Positions 8,383-15,146 of a stretch of 45,031 bases of DNA are shown here, in pieces (positions within the stretch are counted from its first letter, which is position 1; each line of letters starts with the position of its first letter). This DNA is from a virus. The notes under the pieces are model-generated. The model was not told where the DNA came from, searched no databases, and saw only the letters and a program-made list of their open reading frames with translations. The DNA lies in IMG/VR virus record IMGVR_UViG_3300045257_000212, positions 1 through 45,031 of that record. The stretch is one strand, 5' to 3'. Position numbers and translations under genes: made by a program.

Positions 8383-8875
8383 GGGCAAGAACCTTACGCG
8401 CTGGAACCCGGTGGACGAGTCTCTCGCGATCTCCATGATGGCCGCCTACCCGGACATCCAAGAGGCCAAAGAGCATCTCGAACAGGATCACGGCTATGAG
8501 GAGCTTTCTGAGGCGAACCTCAAGCAGATCAAAGGCCATAAAGCCGCCGACCTCGAGGAGGCCCGCAGGGAACTCGCCCCGCTGCACGAGTCGAAGCTGA
8601 CGAACGACATGCTGGATGAGGCCCGCAAGGCCACCAGCATCATCGACCTAGCGATCAGGAACACCCAGAGGCTGCTGGAACGCGACGTGATCTCCGACCC
8701 CGCGAAAGCCGCGAGGGACCTTGGCCAGCTACGTACCCAGTCGATCGACAAGCGTCTTGCTCTTGAAGGGCGTCCTACGGCGATCATCGAGAAGCGGAGC
8801 GCGGAGGAGATCCTCTCGAAACTTGAAGCGCTCGGGGTTGCTAAGAGGGTGGACGTGACGGTCGAGGAGGATTGA
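8375..8875 (+). CDS. Helical DNA-binding-like protein, possible small terminase
   Basis: The protein is 166 residues from GTG 8375, chosen because AGGAGG sits 7 nt upstream; it overlaps the previous gene by 8 bases. The N-terminus resembles a helix-turn-helix (AYPDIQEAKEHLEQDHGYEE followed by LKQIKGHK), and the rest is long charged helices. Terminase small subunits have this kind of layout, and no other candidate is evident next to the large terminase at 28378. The match is by style only, so the assignment is tentative. Confidence 0.5.
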   Translation: MSRGKNLTRWNPVDESLAISMMAAYPDIQEAKEHLEQDHGYEELSEANLKQIKGHKAADLEEARRELAPLHESKLTNDMLDEARKATSIIDLAIRNTQRLLERDVISDPAKAARDLGQLRTQSIDKRLALEGRPTAIIEKRSAEEILSKLEALGVAKRVDVTVEED

Positions 8876-8889
8876 GCCAAGGAGGCGTG

Positions 8890-9297
8890 ATGGATGATCG
8901 CGGAGAGCCGCTGAACCATGAGCCGGTCGACTGGACGGTCGGGACCCTTGCGGTGTACAGCGAGGCGTTGAGGAAAGCTGAGGAAAAGTTCCAGGAAGAG
9001 CGCGACCGTCGTTATGGAGAGGTAAAGGAAGCCGAGGAAAAGGCGCTGAAGATCAAGGAGCGAGCCGATGAAGTAGCCCTTGGCTTGCAGCGTGAAACCC
9101 AGCAGTACAAGGACGAGAAGGCGAACGAGCTTAGGGAGCAGATCTCGGGCGAGCGGAACCTGTATGTCACGAAGAGCGAGCTTGCGGCTGCGATGAGGGA
9201 GATCGCCGCAACACGTCAGCAGTTCAACTCATCCCTGATCGGGTGGATTGGTCTAGCGCTTCTTGCTGGCGGCATCATCACAAAGCTTCTTTCCTGA
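8890..9297 (+). CDS. Coiled-coil protein with C-terminal membrane anchor
   Basis: This gene encodes 135 residues from ATG 8890, supported by AAGGAGG five bases upstream. A long charged coiled coil (about residues 25-110) ends in one transmembrane segment (SLIGWIGLALLAGGIITKLL). This topology (cytoplasmic coil, tail anchor) occurs in phage lysis-cassette membrane proteins. It lies between lysin-like genes and overlaps the next gene (TGATG). Confidence 0.65.
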   Translation: MDDRGEPLNHEPVDWTVGTLAVYSEALRKAEEKFQEERDRRYGEVKEAEEKALKIKERADEVALGLQRETQQYKDEKANELREQISGERNLYVTKSELAAAMREIAATRQQFNSSLIGWIGLALLAGGIITKLLS

Positions 9298-9506
9298 TGC
9301 CTTTCACGGGGGATTGGGTCGAAGCGATCGAACTGGCCCTTGTCCTCGCCGCCTTCATCGCCGGGGCGAGGTTCCTCTTTTGCCATGTCAGCGGCTGTTA
9401 TCGGCTAGGCCGCTTCAAACACGGGCACTTCCGTATCTGCCACGTTCATCATCCCAAAGTCCCGTCTGACGGGAAGATCACCGAGAAGCACCTGGAGGAC
9501 GTATGA
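9297..9506 (+). CDS. Small membrane protein with Cys/His-rich tail
   Basis: This 69-residue protein has one hydrophobic segment near the N-terminus (ELALVLAAFIAGARFLF), followed by a Cys/His-rich part (FCHVSGCYRLGRFKHGHF then CHVHHP) that could bind metal. It is translationally coupled to both neighbours. Its location in the lysis cassette suggests an accessory membrane role. Confidence 0.55.
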   Translation: MPFTGDWVEAIELALVLAAFIAGARFLFCHVSGCYRLGRFKHGHFRICHVHHPKVPSDGKITEKHLEDV

Positions 9507-10123
9507 GCGAAGAACTGACGGCCAAGCAGCTCGAACAGATGGACAACGACCTTATACGGCTCCTACCGAAAGGACCAATAGCCTCGGGCGAATTCAAGCA
9601 CCGGGCGGTCAAGCCCGAAGCCTACCGGCTCGACGCGGACTATGCCCCTCCGGGTGGCGAGGTCGAACACAAGCCTCGCAGCATCCTGAAATGGCGGCGG
9701 TTCCCGATGGGCGGCTGGGTCTACTGGTCCTCGCCGGCCTGGATGCAACGGGTAGATCAGGGGCAAGACTTTGAGGTTCCGCTCGGCAGGCATATCATCG
9801 CTCCGGGCTGGGGGAAGTGCATCCACCATCTCTCCGATGGGCCTTTTCCGAACGGGTTCGGATCCCCGTATGCGGTGGTCTACATCGGCTCGGGCCGGTT
9901 CGCGGGGAGGCTCTGGTATATCGGCCATGTCAACGATGAGGTCATCCCGGCGGGAACACACTTCCACACGGGCAGGATCCTCGGACGGCCGAATCACAGC
10001 CTGAATGCTGGGCGTGGCTGGACGGAGCTCGGTCATGCCCCTAACGGCTATCCGGGTCCGTTTGGGGAAGGCGCCCGCTACCACTCGCTGTTTGCGCCGT
10101 ACTGGCGCTGGAGTAAAACCTAG
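9503..10123 (+). CDS. M23-fold (degenerate peptidase) protein
   Basis: This 206-residue protein matches, over residues about 65-185, the C-terminal domain of the transglycosylase at 7408. Both show R-x-DQG-x-D, GFGSPY/GFGPDY before a beta strand, G-R-(L/F)-AG, WY(L/I)GH and a late G-W-x-E-(I/L)-G. This is the M23/lysostaphin beta fold, but the canonical zinc ligands are incomplete (a single GH and no HxH). A cell-wall binding or structural role is therefore more likely than proteolysis. It overlaps the upstream gene by four bases. Confidence 0.6.
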   Translation: MSEELTAKQLEQMDNDLIRLLPKGPIASGEFKHRAVKPEAYRLDADYAPPGGEVEHKPRSILKWRRFPMGGWVYWSSPAWMQRVDQGQDFEVPLGRHIIAPGWGKCIHHLSDGPFPNGFGSPYAVVYIGSGRFAGRLWYIGHVNDEVIPAGTHFHTGRILGRPNHSLNAGRGWTELGHAPNGYPGPFGEGARYHSLFAPYWRWSKT

Positions 10124-10131
10124 GAGGCATT

Positions 10132-10344
10132 ATGAAAACCTCGGTCCCGATTGGGATTACTTCGATCCTCGGCTGGCTGACCGCGCTGTTGGCCGCGTTG
10201 CCGATCATCATCAAAAGCATCGAAGAAGGGGCAGTGGCGTTCGGTGGTCCTGAAAAATGGTTGGCAATCATCAGCATCGTTGCGGGTGCGATCACCCAGA
10301 TCGGCCGTTATGCACAGGCACACGCGCAGATCAAGGGCAGCTAG
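10132..10344 (+). CDS. Holin-like protein with two membrane segments
   Basis: This 70-residue protein has two predicted transmembrane helices, about residues 6-26 and 43-60, separated by a short charged loop, and a polar C-terminus. AGGAGG lies seven bases before the ATG. Size, topology and position between lysin-fold genes fit a class II-like phage holin, which permeabilises the membrane for endolysin release. Confidence 0.6.
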   Translation: MKTSVPIGITSILGWLTALLAALPIIIKSIEEGAVAFGGPEKWLAIISIVAGAITQIGRYAQAHAQIKGS

Positions 10345-11205
10345 ATGCCTCCGGTCCACTTCGGCCTGATCCCAAAGACCCCTGACCCTAGGGATCTGAC
10401 CCTCAAGGGCGTCCTGAAGGCCGCCGGGCTAACTTCGCTTCCGCCTGTCAAACCGTCCTACGGCTGGGGCCACGGAGGGACGTATAAGAACTGGCGGATG
10501 AATGGGAACGGCCCCGTGCAGACCGGGGAAGTCCTCCCGGCCTCGTGGAAAGCGGCGAAGGAAGGCTGCGGGGACTGCGTGAACGCTGCCGCGGTCAACG
10601 AGCTGAAGGTGGCCCTCACCGATGCAGGAGGGACCCCTACGGCGGTTGAGAGCAAGGTTGGGAACGCGGAAACCGCGATCAAGCTCTACTCGGTCCTGAC
10701 CGGATATGACCCTACGACGGGCGCCAGGGACGAAGGGACCGAAATCCGTGCCCGGTTGAAGTACGCCCAGAAAACGGGGATCCTCTGCGGGGACGGGAGC
10801 CGCCACAAGATCGGGCCTTACGTGTCGTTCGATCCGTTGAATCTCGAACATCTCCTGTTCGCGACCAAGCATTTCGAGGCGTGCCCTATAGGCTGTTCGG
10901 TCTCGGAAGCGAACATGGAAGCCTACGACGATGCGTGGGGCACCGAAGACCGGATCATCTGGTCCCATGCCGCCTCATCGCCGATTGAGGGTTTGCATTG
11001 CATCCCGATCGTCGGACGGCCGGATGCTTCGCATTTTGCGGCCCTTACGTGGATGCGGACGATCTGGCTGACGGAAACCTACCGGACGAAGCAGGTCGAA
11101 GAAGGTTGGGCCTATCTGTCGCCCGATAGGATCAACAAAGTGACCGGGAAGACCCATGAGGGCGACCCTGAAGCCGCTCTCGTCGAATACTTGAAAGCCT
11201 TATGA
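10345..11205 (+). CDS. Papain-fold (C1-like) cysteine peptidase
   Basis: This 286-residue protein has a CGDC motif at residues 75-78 (KEGCGDCVNAA) that matches the papain active-site CGSC pattern, making Cys78 the likely nucleophile. Further on, GLHCIPIVG supplies a possible catalytic His, and a late W-x-T-x-W-x-T segment resembles the papain Asn/Trp region. Similar proteins occur in phage lysis or tail regions and may cleave peptide cross-links or virion proteins. It starts right after the holin stop. The enzyme assignment is by motif only. Confidence 0.6.
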   Translation: MPPVHFGLIPKTPDPRDLTLKGVLKAAGLTSLPPVKPSYGWGHGGTYKNWRMNGNGPVQTGEVLPASWKAAKEGCGDCVNAAAVNELKVALTDAGGTPTAVESKVGNAETAIKLYSVLTGYDPTTGARDEGTEIRARLKYAQKTGILCGDGSRHKIGPYVSFDPLNLEHLLFATKHFEACPIGCSVSEANMEAYDDAWGTEDRIIWSHAASSPIEGLHCIPIVGRPDASHFAALTWMRTIWLTETYRTKQVEEGWAYLSPDRINKVTGKTHEGDPEAALVEYLKAL

Positions 11206-11498
11206 GAAGCCTCAAAACCACAGTCTACGAGGATGGCGTTCGTCACGCTGGGCTGGACCTTGATGAGAAGGATGCCGCGCTGCTGCATTACGCAATCTTC
11301 ACCGCGTTTGGAAATCTCGTGCCCGAAGGCCGCCTCTGGGGGAAGCTCCATGATGCCCTAGGTGATGCGTGGTTTCGGGAGGTCGCGAAAGGGGACGAAC
11401 ATCTACGTATCCATCGCGAACGACAGGCCCTTGAGGGGGATCTTCTCAAAAGTTTCGGCCTAAAAGACTGGGGCGAACTGCCCGAAAGCAAACCATGA
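11202..11498 (+). CDS. Hypothetical protein
   Basis: This 98-residue protein has an ATG overlapping the stop of the peptidase gene. It is a mixed helical, charged small soluble protein without a recognisable motif. It overlaps the following coiled-coil gene by four bases, so it is part of the same message. Confidence 0.6.
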   Translation: MRSLKTTVYEDGVRHAGLDLDEKDAALLHYAIFTAFGNLVPEGRLWGKLHDALGDAWFREVAKGDEHLRIHRERQALEGDLLKSFGLKDWGELPESKP

Positions 11499-11809
11499 CC
11501 GACGAGGCAGCAACCCTCAGACGCCACAAACGCCAGGAGCTTTTCCAGGAGAAAGTGCTCCGCAAACTCGACCATCTCGAAAGAAGGATGAGCCAACTGA
11601 TGACCAACGTGACTGAAGTGACTGAAGCCGTAGAAACCCTCGCTTCCGACCTCGAAACCCTCGCCAGCACCGCGAAGGCCGAGTTCGAAAAACTCGAGAC
11701 GGAGCTCTCCGAAGGCAAAACCGAAGTGGACCTCGAACCGCTGAAGAACAGCATCGAAGCCCTTGACGCCAAGGCAAAGTCAGCTGCATCGGAAATCCCC
11801 TCGAATTGA
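11495..11809 (+). CDS. Coiled-coil protein
   Basis: This 104-residue protein is nearly all a predicted coiled coil, with regular Leu/Val/Ala heptads and many Glu/Lys (for example LASDLETLASTAKAEFEKLE). Coupled ATGA and TTGA overlaps join it to both neighbours. It could mediate oligomerisation; nothing more specific can be said. Confidence 0.55.
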   Translation: MTDEAATLRRHKRQELFQEKVLRKLDHLERRMSQLMTNVTEVTEAVETLASDLETLASTAKAEFEKLETELSEGKTEVDLEPLKNSIEALDAKAKSAASEIPSN

Positions 11810-11985
11810 CGCCCCCCCTCACCGAGCTCCAAGAAGACCGGATCGAACGGCTCAACAGTCGGGCGAAGGTCGTGGGATGGCTGGTGGACGGGCCGATTGT
11901 GAAGCTCTCGGACGGACTCCGGTACCGGGTTGACCGTCAGGGTGTTTTAAGGCTCTTAGGAGCGAATGGGGATAATGGAGGCTAG
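11806..11985 (+). CDS. Small hypothetical protein, TTG start
   Basis: This gene encodes 59 residues from TTG 11806, which overlaps the preceding stop (TTGA). A helical N-terminus is followed by a compact beta-like part (KVVGWLVDGPIVKLSDG). Its TAG (11983-11985) and the stop of the convergent minus-strand gene share the palindrome CTAG, which marks the end of the rightward lysis/late operon. Confidence 0.5.
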   Translation: MTPPLTELQEDRIERLNSRAKVVGWLVDGPIVKLSDGLRYRVDRQGVLRLLGANGDNGG

Positions 11986-12188
11986 AGTTCTTCGACTCTG
12001 AGGATCGCGGGCTTGGGGATGTAGCACCGCTTGACTGCGCCCTGCCCGTTGATCCGGTCGAACGTGAGCGTCCCGCCCTCAGGGAGACGGTCTAGGCTCC
12101 GAAGGACATGCGGTGTCGCCATGGCCGTCCGTAGAACCTCGGGCGGCTGCATGGGGATCGCGATGTGGAGTGCGGTCTTGGCTTTCAT
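11982..12188 (-). CDS. Small hypothetical protein
   Basis: This 68-residue basic protein contains AIPMQPPEVLRTAMATPHVL and a predicted beta-rich C-terminus. No Shine-Dalgarno sequence is seen before ATG 12188. It lies about 245 bases downstream of the strong minus-strand promoter at 12436-12464. It is convergent with the plus-strand gene ending at 11985. Confidence 0.55.
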   Translation of the reverse strand: MKAKTALHIAIPMQPPEVLRTAMATPHVLRSLDRLPEGGTLTFDRINGQGAVKRCYIPKPAILRVEEL

Positions 12189-12347
12189 GGCTGAAGGTTT
12201 AGTGGGCGGCGGGACTAATGGATTACCCGCAAGGCCCCGGAGCGATCCATAAGCGGGATCTGGGACCAGCCGATCGGATTTGAGATGTTCCTAGAGGGCT
12301 TCTCACGCTCTCCTCACAGTCCCTCGGCGGTTAGCCCCTGAGACTGC

Positions 12348-12376
12348 TTGACCAGAACTCCGACGCACATTAGGGG
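12348..12376 (+). promoter_or_regulatory. Candidate plus-strand promoter
   Basis: TTGACC (12348-12353), 17-bp spacer, TAGGGG (12371-12376). The -35 and spacing match the other phage promoters, but the -10 lacks the final T. The inverted repeat AGCCCCT/AGGGGCT spans it and could be an operator. It would drive the small genes at 12599 and 12841. Confidence 0.35.
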
Positions 12377-12435
12377 CTCGCCACCCCTTGTTCTGTCACG
12401 CCCCAGCTTGGACGCTAATCCTCGCTGTGGACGAC

Positions 12436-12464
12436 ACCCTAACGGCTAGTTTAGGGCGTGTCAA
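12436..12464 (-). promoter_or_regulatory. Strong minus-strand sigma70-like promoter
   Basis: On the minus strand: TTGACA (12464-12459), 17-bp spacer, TAGGGT (12441-12436). This is the closest match to consensus in the window. GACACCCTAA and TTAGGGCGTGTC form an imperfect inverted repeat across it, possibly an operator. Transcription would run toward the gene at 11982-12188. Confidence 0.65.
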
Positions 12465-12598
12465 TACCCCTCTGGTAATCTTTCGCGGCTCCGGCGTTTC
12501 TAGCCGATGTCGCCAGCCGACGTATCCAAGCAAACTGGCGAGGCTCAAGCATTGAGCGGCCTCCGACAACTGCGGGGGCAAAACTCGTGAGGAGGATC

Positions 12599-12718
12599 AT
12601 GGTATCCCGACTCATCTTCTGGCTGTACCGTTGGCAGCAGCATCGTTCTGGGGTTCCCACCACCGAATACACGTTCAGCACCCCGATCCGCACCGAATAC
12701 ACCACCAAAAGCACGTAA
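12599..12718 (+). CDS. 39-residue small protein
   Basis: ATG 12599 is preceded by a very good ribosome binding site (GAGGAGG, 4 nt spacing). The product starts MVSRLIFWLYRWQQHRSG and ends with a Thr-rich repeat (TTEYTFSTP then RTEYTTKST). The N-terminus is amphipathic or membrane-seeking. No family is recognised; the ribosome site is the main support. Confidence 0.5.
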   Translation: MVSRLIFWLYRWQQHRSGVPTTEYTFSTPIRTEYTTKST

Positions 12719-12840
12719 AGGGCTACTTTCGCCACCACAGGGAGTGCCGTACAGACCGTTGTGCAGCGAAGGCGGACGTTTCATGGGTCCAACACCAGAT
12801 TCGCCGGCAGAGGCGCTTAGAACGCTCTAGAAGGGCCTCT

Positions 12841-13074
12841 ATGGGCACGTTGGAGGCGTGCATCATCGAGCATGAGTCGGGCGGGAACCCGAACGCTGTC
12901 AACGGCCAGTACGAGGGAATCGGGCAATGGTCACCGGACTCCTGGGCGACCTGGGGCGGGCACCGTTTCGCCTCGACGCCCCTCGGGGCCTCTTATGCGG
13001 AGCAGGAGATCATCCTTCGCGGCGAGGGAGAAGCTGGGATGCGCCGTGAACAGGCCCAGTACGACGGATGTTGA
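12841..13074 (+). CDS. Rpf/transglycosylase-like lytic domain protein
   Basis: This gene encodes 77 residues from ATG 12841; the frame is open upstream, so the start is uncertain. It is one lysozyme-like domain with the hallmark HESGGNP (catalytic Glu in IIEHES), followed by GIGQWSPDSW and ASYAEQE. This corresponds to the E-SGG-NW...G-x-Q-x-x-x-x-TW...A-x-x-Q pattern of actinobacterial resuscitation-promoting-factor and related phage transglycosylases. There is no signal peptide with this start. It probably cleaves glycan strands in lysis or entry, separately from the main lysin at 7408. A strong terminator follows at 13178. Confidence 0.6.
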   Translation: MGTLEACIIEHESGGNPNAVNGQYEGIGQWSPDSWATWGGHRFASTPLGASYAEQEIILRGEGEAGMRREQAQYDGC

Positions 13075-13177
13075 CTTTGATCCCGCTAGGCCCCGGTTTA
13101 CGAACCAGAGTGTTCTGGGACCAAAGCTGACCCCTTCATAGCCTTCGGCGTCCCTCCGTTCTCCTCGCCGAAGAACC

Positions 13178-13217
13178 GGCCCCCAGCTTCCGTCGAGGCT
13201 GGGGGCCTCTTTCGTTC
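13178..13217 (+). terminator. Intrinsic terminator between convergent genes
   Basis: A perfect 10-bp stem, GGCCCCCAGC (13178-13187) and GCTGGGGGCC (13198-13207), with a 10-base loop is followed by TCTTTCGTTC. It lies after the Rpf-like gene and directly before the stop of the convergent minus-strand gene, so it may serve both directions, though the T-rich tract is on the plus side. Confidence 0.75.
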
Positions 13218-13678
13218 TATCGCCGCGTACGGCTGGCCTTCGTGCCGCCAACTTCCACGGCCTGGCTCCTGACCCCGACGGGCTCAAGGACGCTGCACGA
13301 CCCCGAGCTGTCCGTGTAGTAGTCCTGCAGGATCGCCCGGTAGGTGCCCGGTGCGAGCGGCGCGAGTTCCTGGTAGAAGAATCCCGGCAGCACGAATCCT
13401 GTCTGCCACAGGTCCACGGCGTATTCGCCGGGCGCGCTTCCTTCGCGCTTCAGTTTCAGGATCTGCCAATACAGGCGAGCCGTATTCGCGCCGTTCCTGT
13501 AGCCTTTGTATTCCGTTGTCGTGAGTTCCCACGTCACGAGCACAGAACTCGCCGCGATGCCGGGACTGATCGTCAGGCTCGACGGTCCTACCCACTGTTC
13601 GCCTTCGCAGCCGCCCGCCGCAAACGCAGGCGCGGGCAGCATCAACGCTACGAGGATGATCCCGGTTGCCAGTCTCAT
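13217..13678 (-). CDS. Secreted beta-sandwich-like protein
   Basis: This 153-residue protein starts at ATG 13678 with a GGAGGG ribosome site and overlaps the upstream gene by ATGA. It has a clear signal peptide ([20 protein letters not shown], cleavage after AFA). Mature residues about 25-130 alternate hydrophobic and polar residues like an Ig or fibronectin-type fold, with two Cys that could form a disulfide. A secreted or surface function in the infected cell is likely. The partner is probably the collagen-like protein upstream in the same operon. Confidence 0.6.
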   Translation of the reverse strand: MRLATGIILVALMLPAPAFAAGGCEGEQWVGPSSLTISPGIAASSVLVTWELTTTEYKGYRNGANTARLYWQILKLKREGSAPGEYAVDLWQTGFVLPGFFYQELAPLAPGTYRAILQDYYTDSSGSCSVLEPVGVRSQAVEVGGTKASRTRR

Positions 13679-14106
13679 AGTTCCCTCCAGTGTTCGCCAC
13701 CGTCTTCGGATGGTTTGTTCCCGCCGACGCACCACGCGCCGCCGGCTACCCCAGAGCTGTTCGGATGCGCGCACAGCCATAGCTTTCCTGCGTCTTCCAC
13801 GATCGCTGTCCCGCCGTTGAAATAACGGTCAGGGGTCCAGGCGCCCTCGAAGTGGACCCCGGCTTCGCCCTTGTCGCCCTGTTCGCCCTTGGGTCCGGGC
13901 AGTGAGGGGCCGGGGGAGCCTTCGTGGCCGCGTTCTCCGCGTTCGCCGGCGGGACCCGAAAGCCCCCTGAGTCCCTGGGGGCCGATCTCGCCCTGGATGC
14001 CCTGGGGTCCCCTTGGACCCCTGAGCGCGTGGTTGGCCGCAAAGGCTCCGCCCGTCATTGAGAGGACGAGAGCGCTCCATGCTGCTGCTGCTGTTAGTTT
14101 GCTCAT
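13675..14106 (-). CDS. Secreted collagen-like protein
   Basis: This 143-residue protein begins with a signal peptide ([20 protein letters not shown], then AFA). About 18 Gly-X-Y triplets follow ([16 protein letters not shown] onward). The C-terminal domain ([16 protein letters not shown]) resembles the carbohydrate-binding-like module at the start of the fibre at 35575. Collagen repeats form trimers. An exported trimer made from an early/regulatory region is unusual and could modify the host surface. The ribosome site AAAGGAG sits in the loop of a small hairpin (14111-14129). Confidence 0.65.
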   Translation of the reverse strand: MSKLTAAAAWSALVLSMTGGAFAANHALRGPRGPQGIQGEIGPQGLRGLSGPAGERGERGHEGSPGPSLPGPKGEQGDKGEAGVHFEGAWTPDRYFNGGTAIVEDAGKLWLCAHPNSSGVAGGAWCVGGNKPSEDGGEHWREL

Positions 14107-14110
14107 TTGT

Positions 14111-14129
14111 CAAGACTCCTTTCGTCTTG
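14111..14129 (-). promoter_or_regulatory. Hairpin presenting the ribosome binding site
   Basis: On the minus strand CAAGAC - GAAAGGA - GTCTTG forms a perfect 6-bp stem with the Shine-Dalgarno in the 7-base loop, ending four bases before the ATG of the collagen-like gene. It could tune translation or be a protein-binding translational operator. Confidence 0.4.
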
Positions 14130-14135
14130 GCCGTG

Positions 14136-14171
14136 CCCCGGGGCTTCTAGGAGCTGCCGGGGTTCTTTTTT
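14136..14171 (+). terminator. Plus-strand intrinsic terminator
   Basis: CCCCGG (14136-14141) and CCGGGG (14157-14162) enclose a 15-base loop and are followed by TTCTTTTTT. The sequence GGGGTTCTTTTTTG also ends the terminator at 15049. No plus-strand gene lies directly upstream, so it may stop antisense transcription through the minus-strand SSB and collagen-like operon. Confidence 0.6.
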
Positions 14172-14206
14172 GTAGCGTACATCACAAGGCAAGCCCTAAC
14201 GGGCTT

Positions 14207-14434
14207 TTAGGCTTTGAGGGTGGAATGGGCTAGGGATTCGCAGACCACGCAGGCGTCACTGCGGCCCCATGCGCCGGGGCAAACCTCACGGTTCAATACG
14301 TAGCCGCAGTAGGCAACTGCACCCCTTGGCGGCGGGTTATTGATCGTGTGGTAGCCCGGGAAGCCGTGCTTTAGGTGGTCGCCATTCGTCGGGGGCGCGT
14401 CGTCGGTTTTAGAACGGGGGTAGGTCGTCTGCAT
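14207..14434 (-). CDS. Small Cys-rich (zinc-binding) protein
   Basis: This 75-residue protein starts at ATG 14434 inside the 3' end of the SSB gene. That start is supported by AAGGAGGAG seven bases upstream. The C-terminal half has CGYVLNREVCPG and CVVCES, a pattern able to bind one zinc. It is co-transcribed with SSB, so a DNA-replication accessory role is possible but unproven. Confidence 0.6.
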   Translation of the reverse strand: MQTTYPRSKTDDAPPTNGDHLKHGFPGYHTINNPPPRGAVAYCGYVLNREVCPGAWGRSDACVVCESLAHSTLKA

Positions 14435-14762
14435 GGGGCAGCTCCTCCTTCTGGACCTTCTGGCCGATGAAATGAACCTCGCTGGCCCTCACGTCGAGCG
14501 ACGTCTGCTTGACCCCATCCTTCTCGTAGGTGCGAGGCTCGAGACCGCCGATGACCGCGACCTGCGACCCCTTGGCGAGATGCTCTTGGCAGAGCTGCCC
14601 GGTCTTGCCCCACGCCGAGACGTTGAACCAGTCCGTTACATCCTCGCCTTTGACCTTCCGGCCAGCCGCGACCGAGAAGTTGCAAACCTCAGCGTCTCCT
14701 ACCTCGCGGCTCGTTGGGTCCTGTCCGACACGTCCTATCAGGGTGATGTGAGCTCGTGGCAT
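14409..14762 (-). CDS. ssb: Single-stranded DNA-binding protein
   Basis: This 117-residue OB-fold protein of the bacterial SSB family binds and protects ssDNA during replication and recombination. Visible marks are the N-terminal ITLIGRVGQDP, VCNFSVAAG, DWFNVSAWGKTGQLCQEHLAKGS in parts, then VIGGLEPRTYEKDG and SLDVRASEVHFIG. The acidic hydrophobic tip ADDLPPF resembles the DDDIPF tip that recruits host replication proteins. It is shorter than bacterial SSB because the Gly-rich linker is missing. GGAGG precedes the ATG. Transcription probably comes from the minus promoter at 15031-15059. ERF and a nuclease on the other strand complete a recombination set. Confidence 0.9.
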   Translation of the reverse strand: MPRAHITLIGRVGQDPTSREVGDAEVCNFSVAAGRKVKGEDVTDWFNVSAWGKTGQLCQEHLAKGSQVAVIGGLEPRTYEKDGVKQTSLDVRASEVHFIGQKVQKEELPHADDLPPF

Positions 14763-14973
14763 TTAGTCCTCCGTCTCCGAGGGCAGACCATCCCACCCTC
14801 AAAGCCTGTTTGGGATTCTATTCGTAGTAGCGACTATCCAGCTTCCTTTTACGCACGCGCGAGAAGCGTTCTCATGGTCCTCGACTACAGTGGCCACCCA
14901 CGGCTCCACGTCAGTCGGTGCGTCGCTACCGTGGACCACTCCCGGCGAGGTTGTCGGCTAGGAGCGCGTGAAG

Positions 14974-15001
14974 GCGCATTGCGCTACGGCTGGCAATGCG
15001 C
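14974..15001. repeat. Perfect inverted repeat, likely operator
   Basis: GCGCATTGC (14974-14982) and GCAATGCGC (14993-15001) are exact complements separated by 10 bases. The arms cover the -35 element and abut the -10 of the promoter at 14979-15007. A dimeric repressor bound here would block that promoter. It could alternatively form a hairpin in a readthrough transcript. Confidence 0.55.
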
Positions 15002-15007
15002 TAGGGT
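14979..15007 (+). promoter_or_regulatory. Plus-strand promoter under an operator palindrome
   Basis: TTGCGC (14979-14984), 17-bp spacer, TAGGGT (15002-15007). Start of transcription is expected near 15013, where a GTG begins. A terminator follows at 15049-15085, so the main product may be an RNA of about 70 nt. Confidence 0.5.
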
Positions 15008-15030
15008 TCCTTGTGGCACGCACACCCGGG

Positions 15031-15059
15031 AAGATACAACTTCCTGCGAACCCCGTCAA
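15031..15059 (-). promoter_or_regulatory. Minus-strand promoter for the SSB operon
   Basis: On the minus strand: TTGACG (15059-15054), 17-bp spacer, TATCTT (15036-15031). Its -35 lies in the loop side of the plus-strand terminator, so the two signals share DNA. The leader to the SSB ATG is about 260 bases. Confidence 0.5.
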
Positions 15060-15085
15060 GCTCCCGCCTGGCGGGGTTCTTTTTT
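15049..15085 (+). terminator. Plus-strand intrinsic terminator
   Basis: AACCCCG (15049-15055) pairs with CGGGGTT (15072-15078), followed by CTTTTTT. It ends four bases before the next promoter's -35. Confidence 0.7.
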
Positions 15086-15088
15086 GCC

Positions 15089-15117
15089 TTGACTCCCTCA
15101 GAGCTAGCGGTTAGGGT
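15089..15117 (+). promoter_or_regulatory. Early promoter
   Basis: TTGACT (15089-15094), 17-bp spacer, TAGGGT (15112-15117). It is directly upstream of the gene at 15147, with a leader of about 23 bases containing AAGGAG. It belongs to the same promoter family as those at 15547, 15692 and 21087. Confidence 0.7.
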
Positions 15118-15146
15118 TAGACGCTCAACTACCCCAAGGAGAACGC

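Larger units (their letters stand above)
12189..12598 (+). other. Regulatory intergenic region with divergent promoters
   Basis: About 400 bases with no convincing gene. It contains a consensus-like minus-strand promoter (12436-12464) and a plus-strand candidate (12348-12376). The latter is flanked by an inverted repeat AGCCCCT (12333-12339) / AGGGGCT (12372-12378). Two very short minus-strand ORFs (18 and about 27 codons) lie in the leader of the 11982 gene but lack good ribosome binding sites. The region separates the late lysis genes from the mixed regulatory region. Confidence 0.5.
15013..15085 (+). ncRNA. Candidate short RNA between promoter and terminator
   Basis: The predicted transcript runs from the promoter at 14979-15007 to the T-run at 15079-15085. 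It can form a first hairpin GGAAG-ATACAA-CTTCC, extended by CGCA/TGCG, and the terminator hairpin. No RNA family is recognised. It is antisense to nothing and may be a regulatory RNA or a leader/attenuator for the early operon. Confidence 0.35.
14763..15146. other. Divergent early-promoter region without clear genes
   Basis: This 384-base stretch separates the leftward SSB operon from the rightward early genes. It holds a minus-strand promoter (15031-15059), a plus promoter covered by an inverted repeat (14974-15007), a terminator (15049-15085) and the plus promoter for 15147. A 33-codon leaderless GTG ORF (15013-15114) runs through the terminator and is probably not a stable gene. I see nothing clear in 14763-14970. 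Confidence 0.55.

Noticed and set aside
14830-15050. Possible tRNA in the structured promoter region
   Set aside because: Stems are present, but no T-arm GTTCGA box, anticodon arm or CCA end can be arranged. No tRNA was recognised anywhere in the window.
14433-15092. 219-codon plus-strand frame
   Set aside because: It runs antisense through SSB and over the promoter/terminator region; no plausible start or motif.
15013-15114. 33-codon leaderless GTG frame after the palindromic promoter
   Set aside because: The frame passes through the terminator and the next promoter; an RNA role is simpler.
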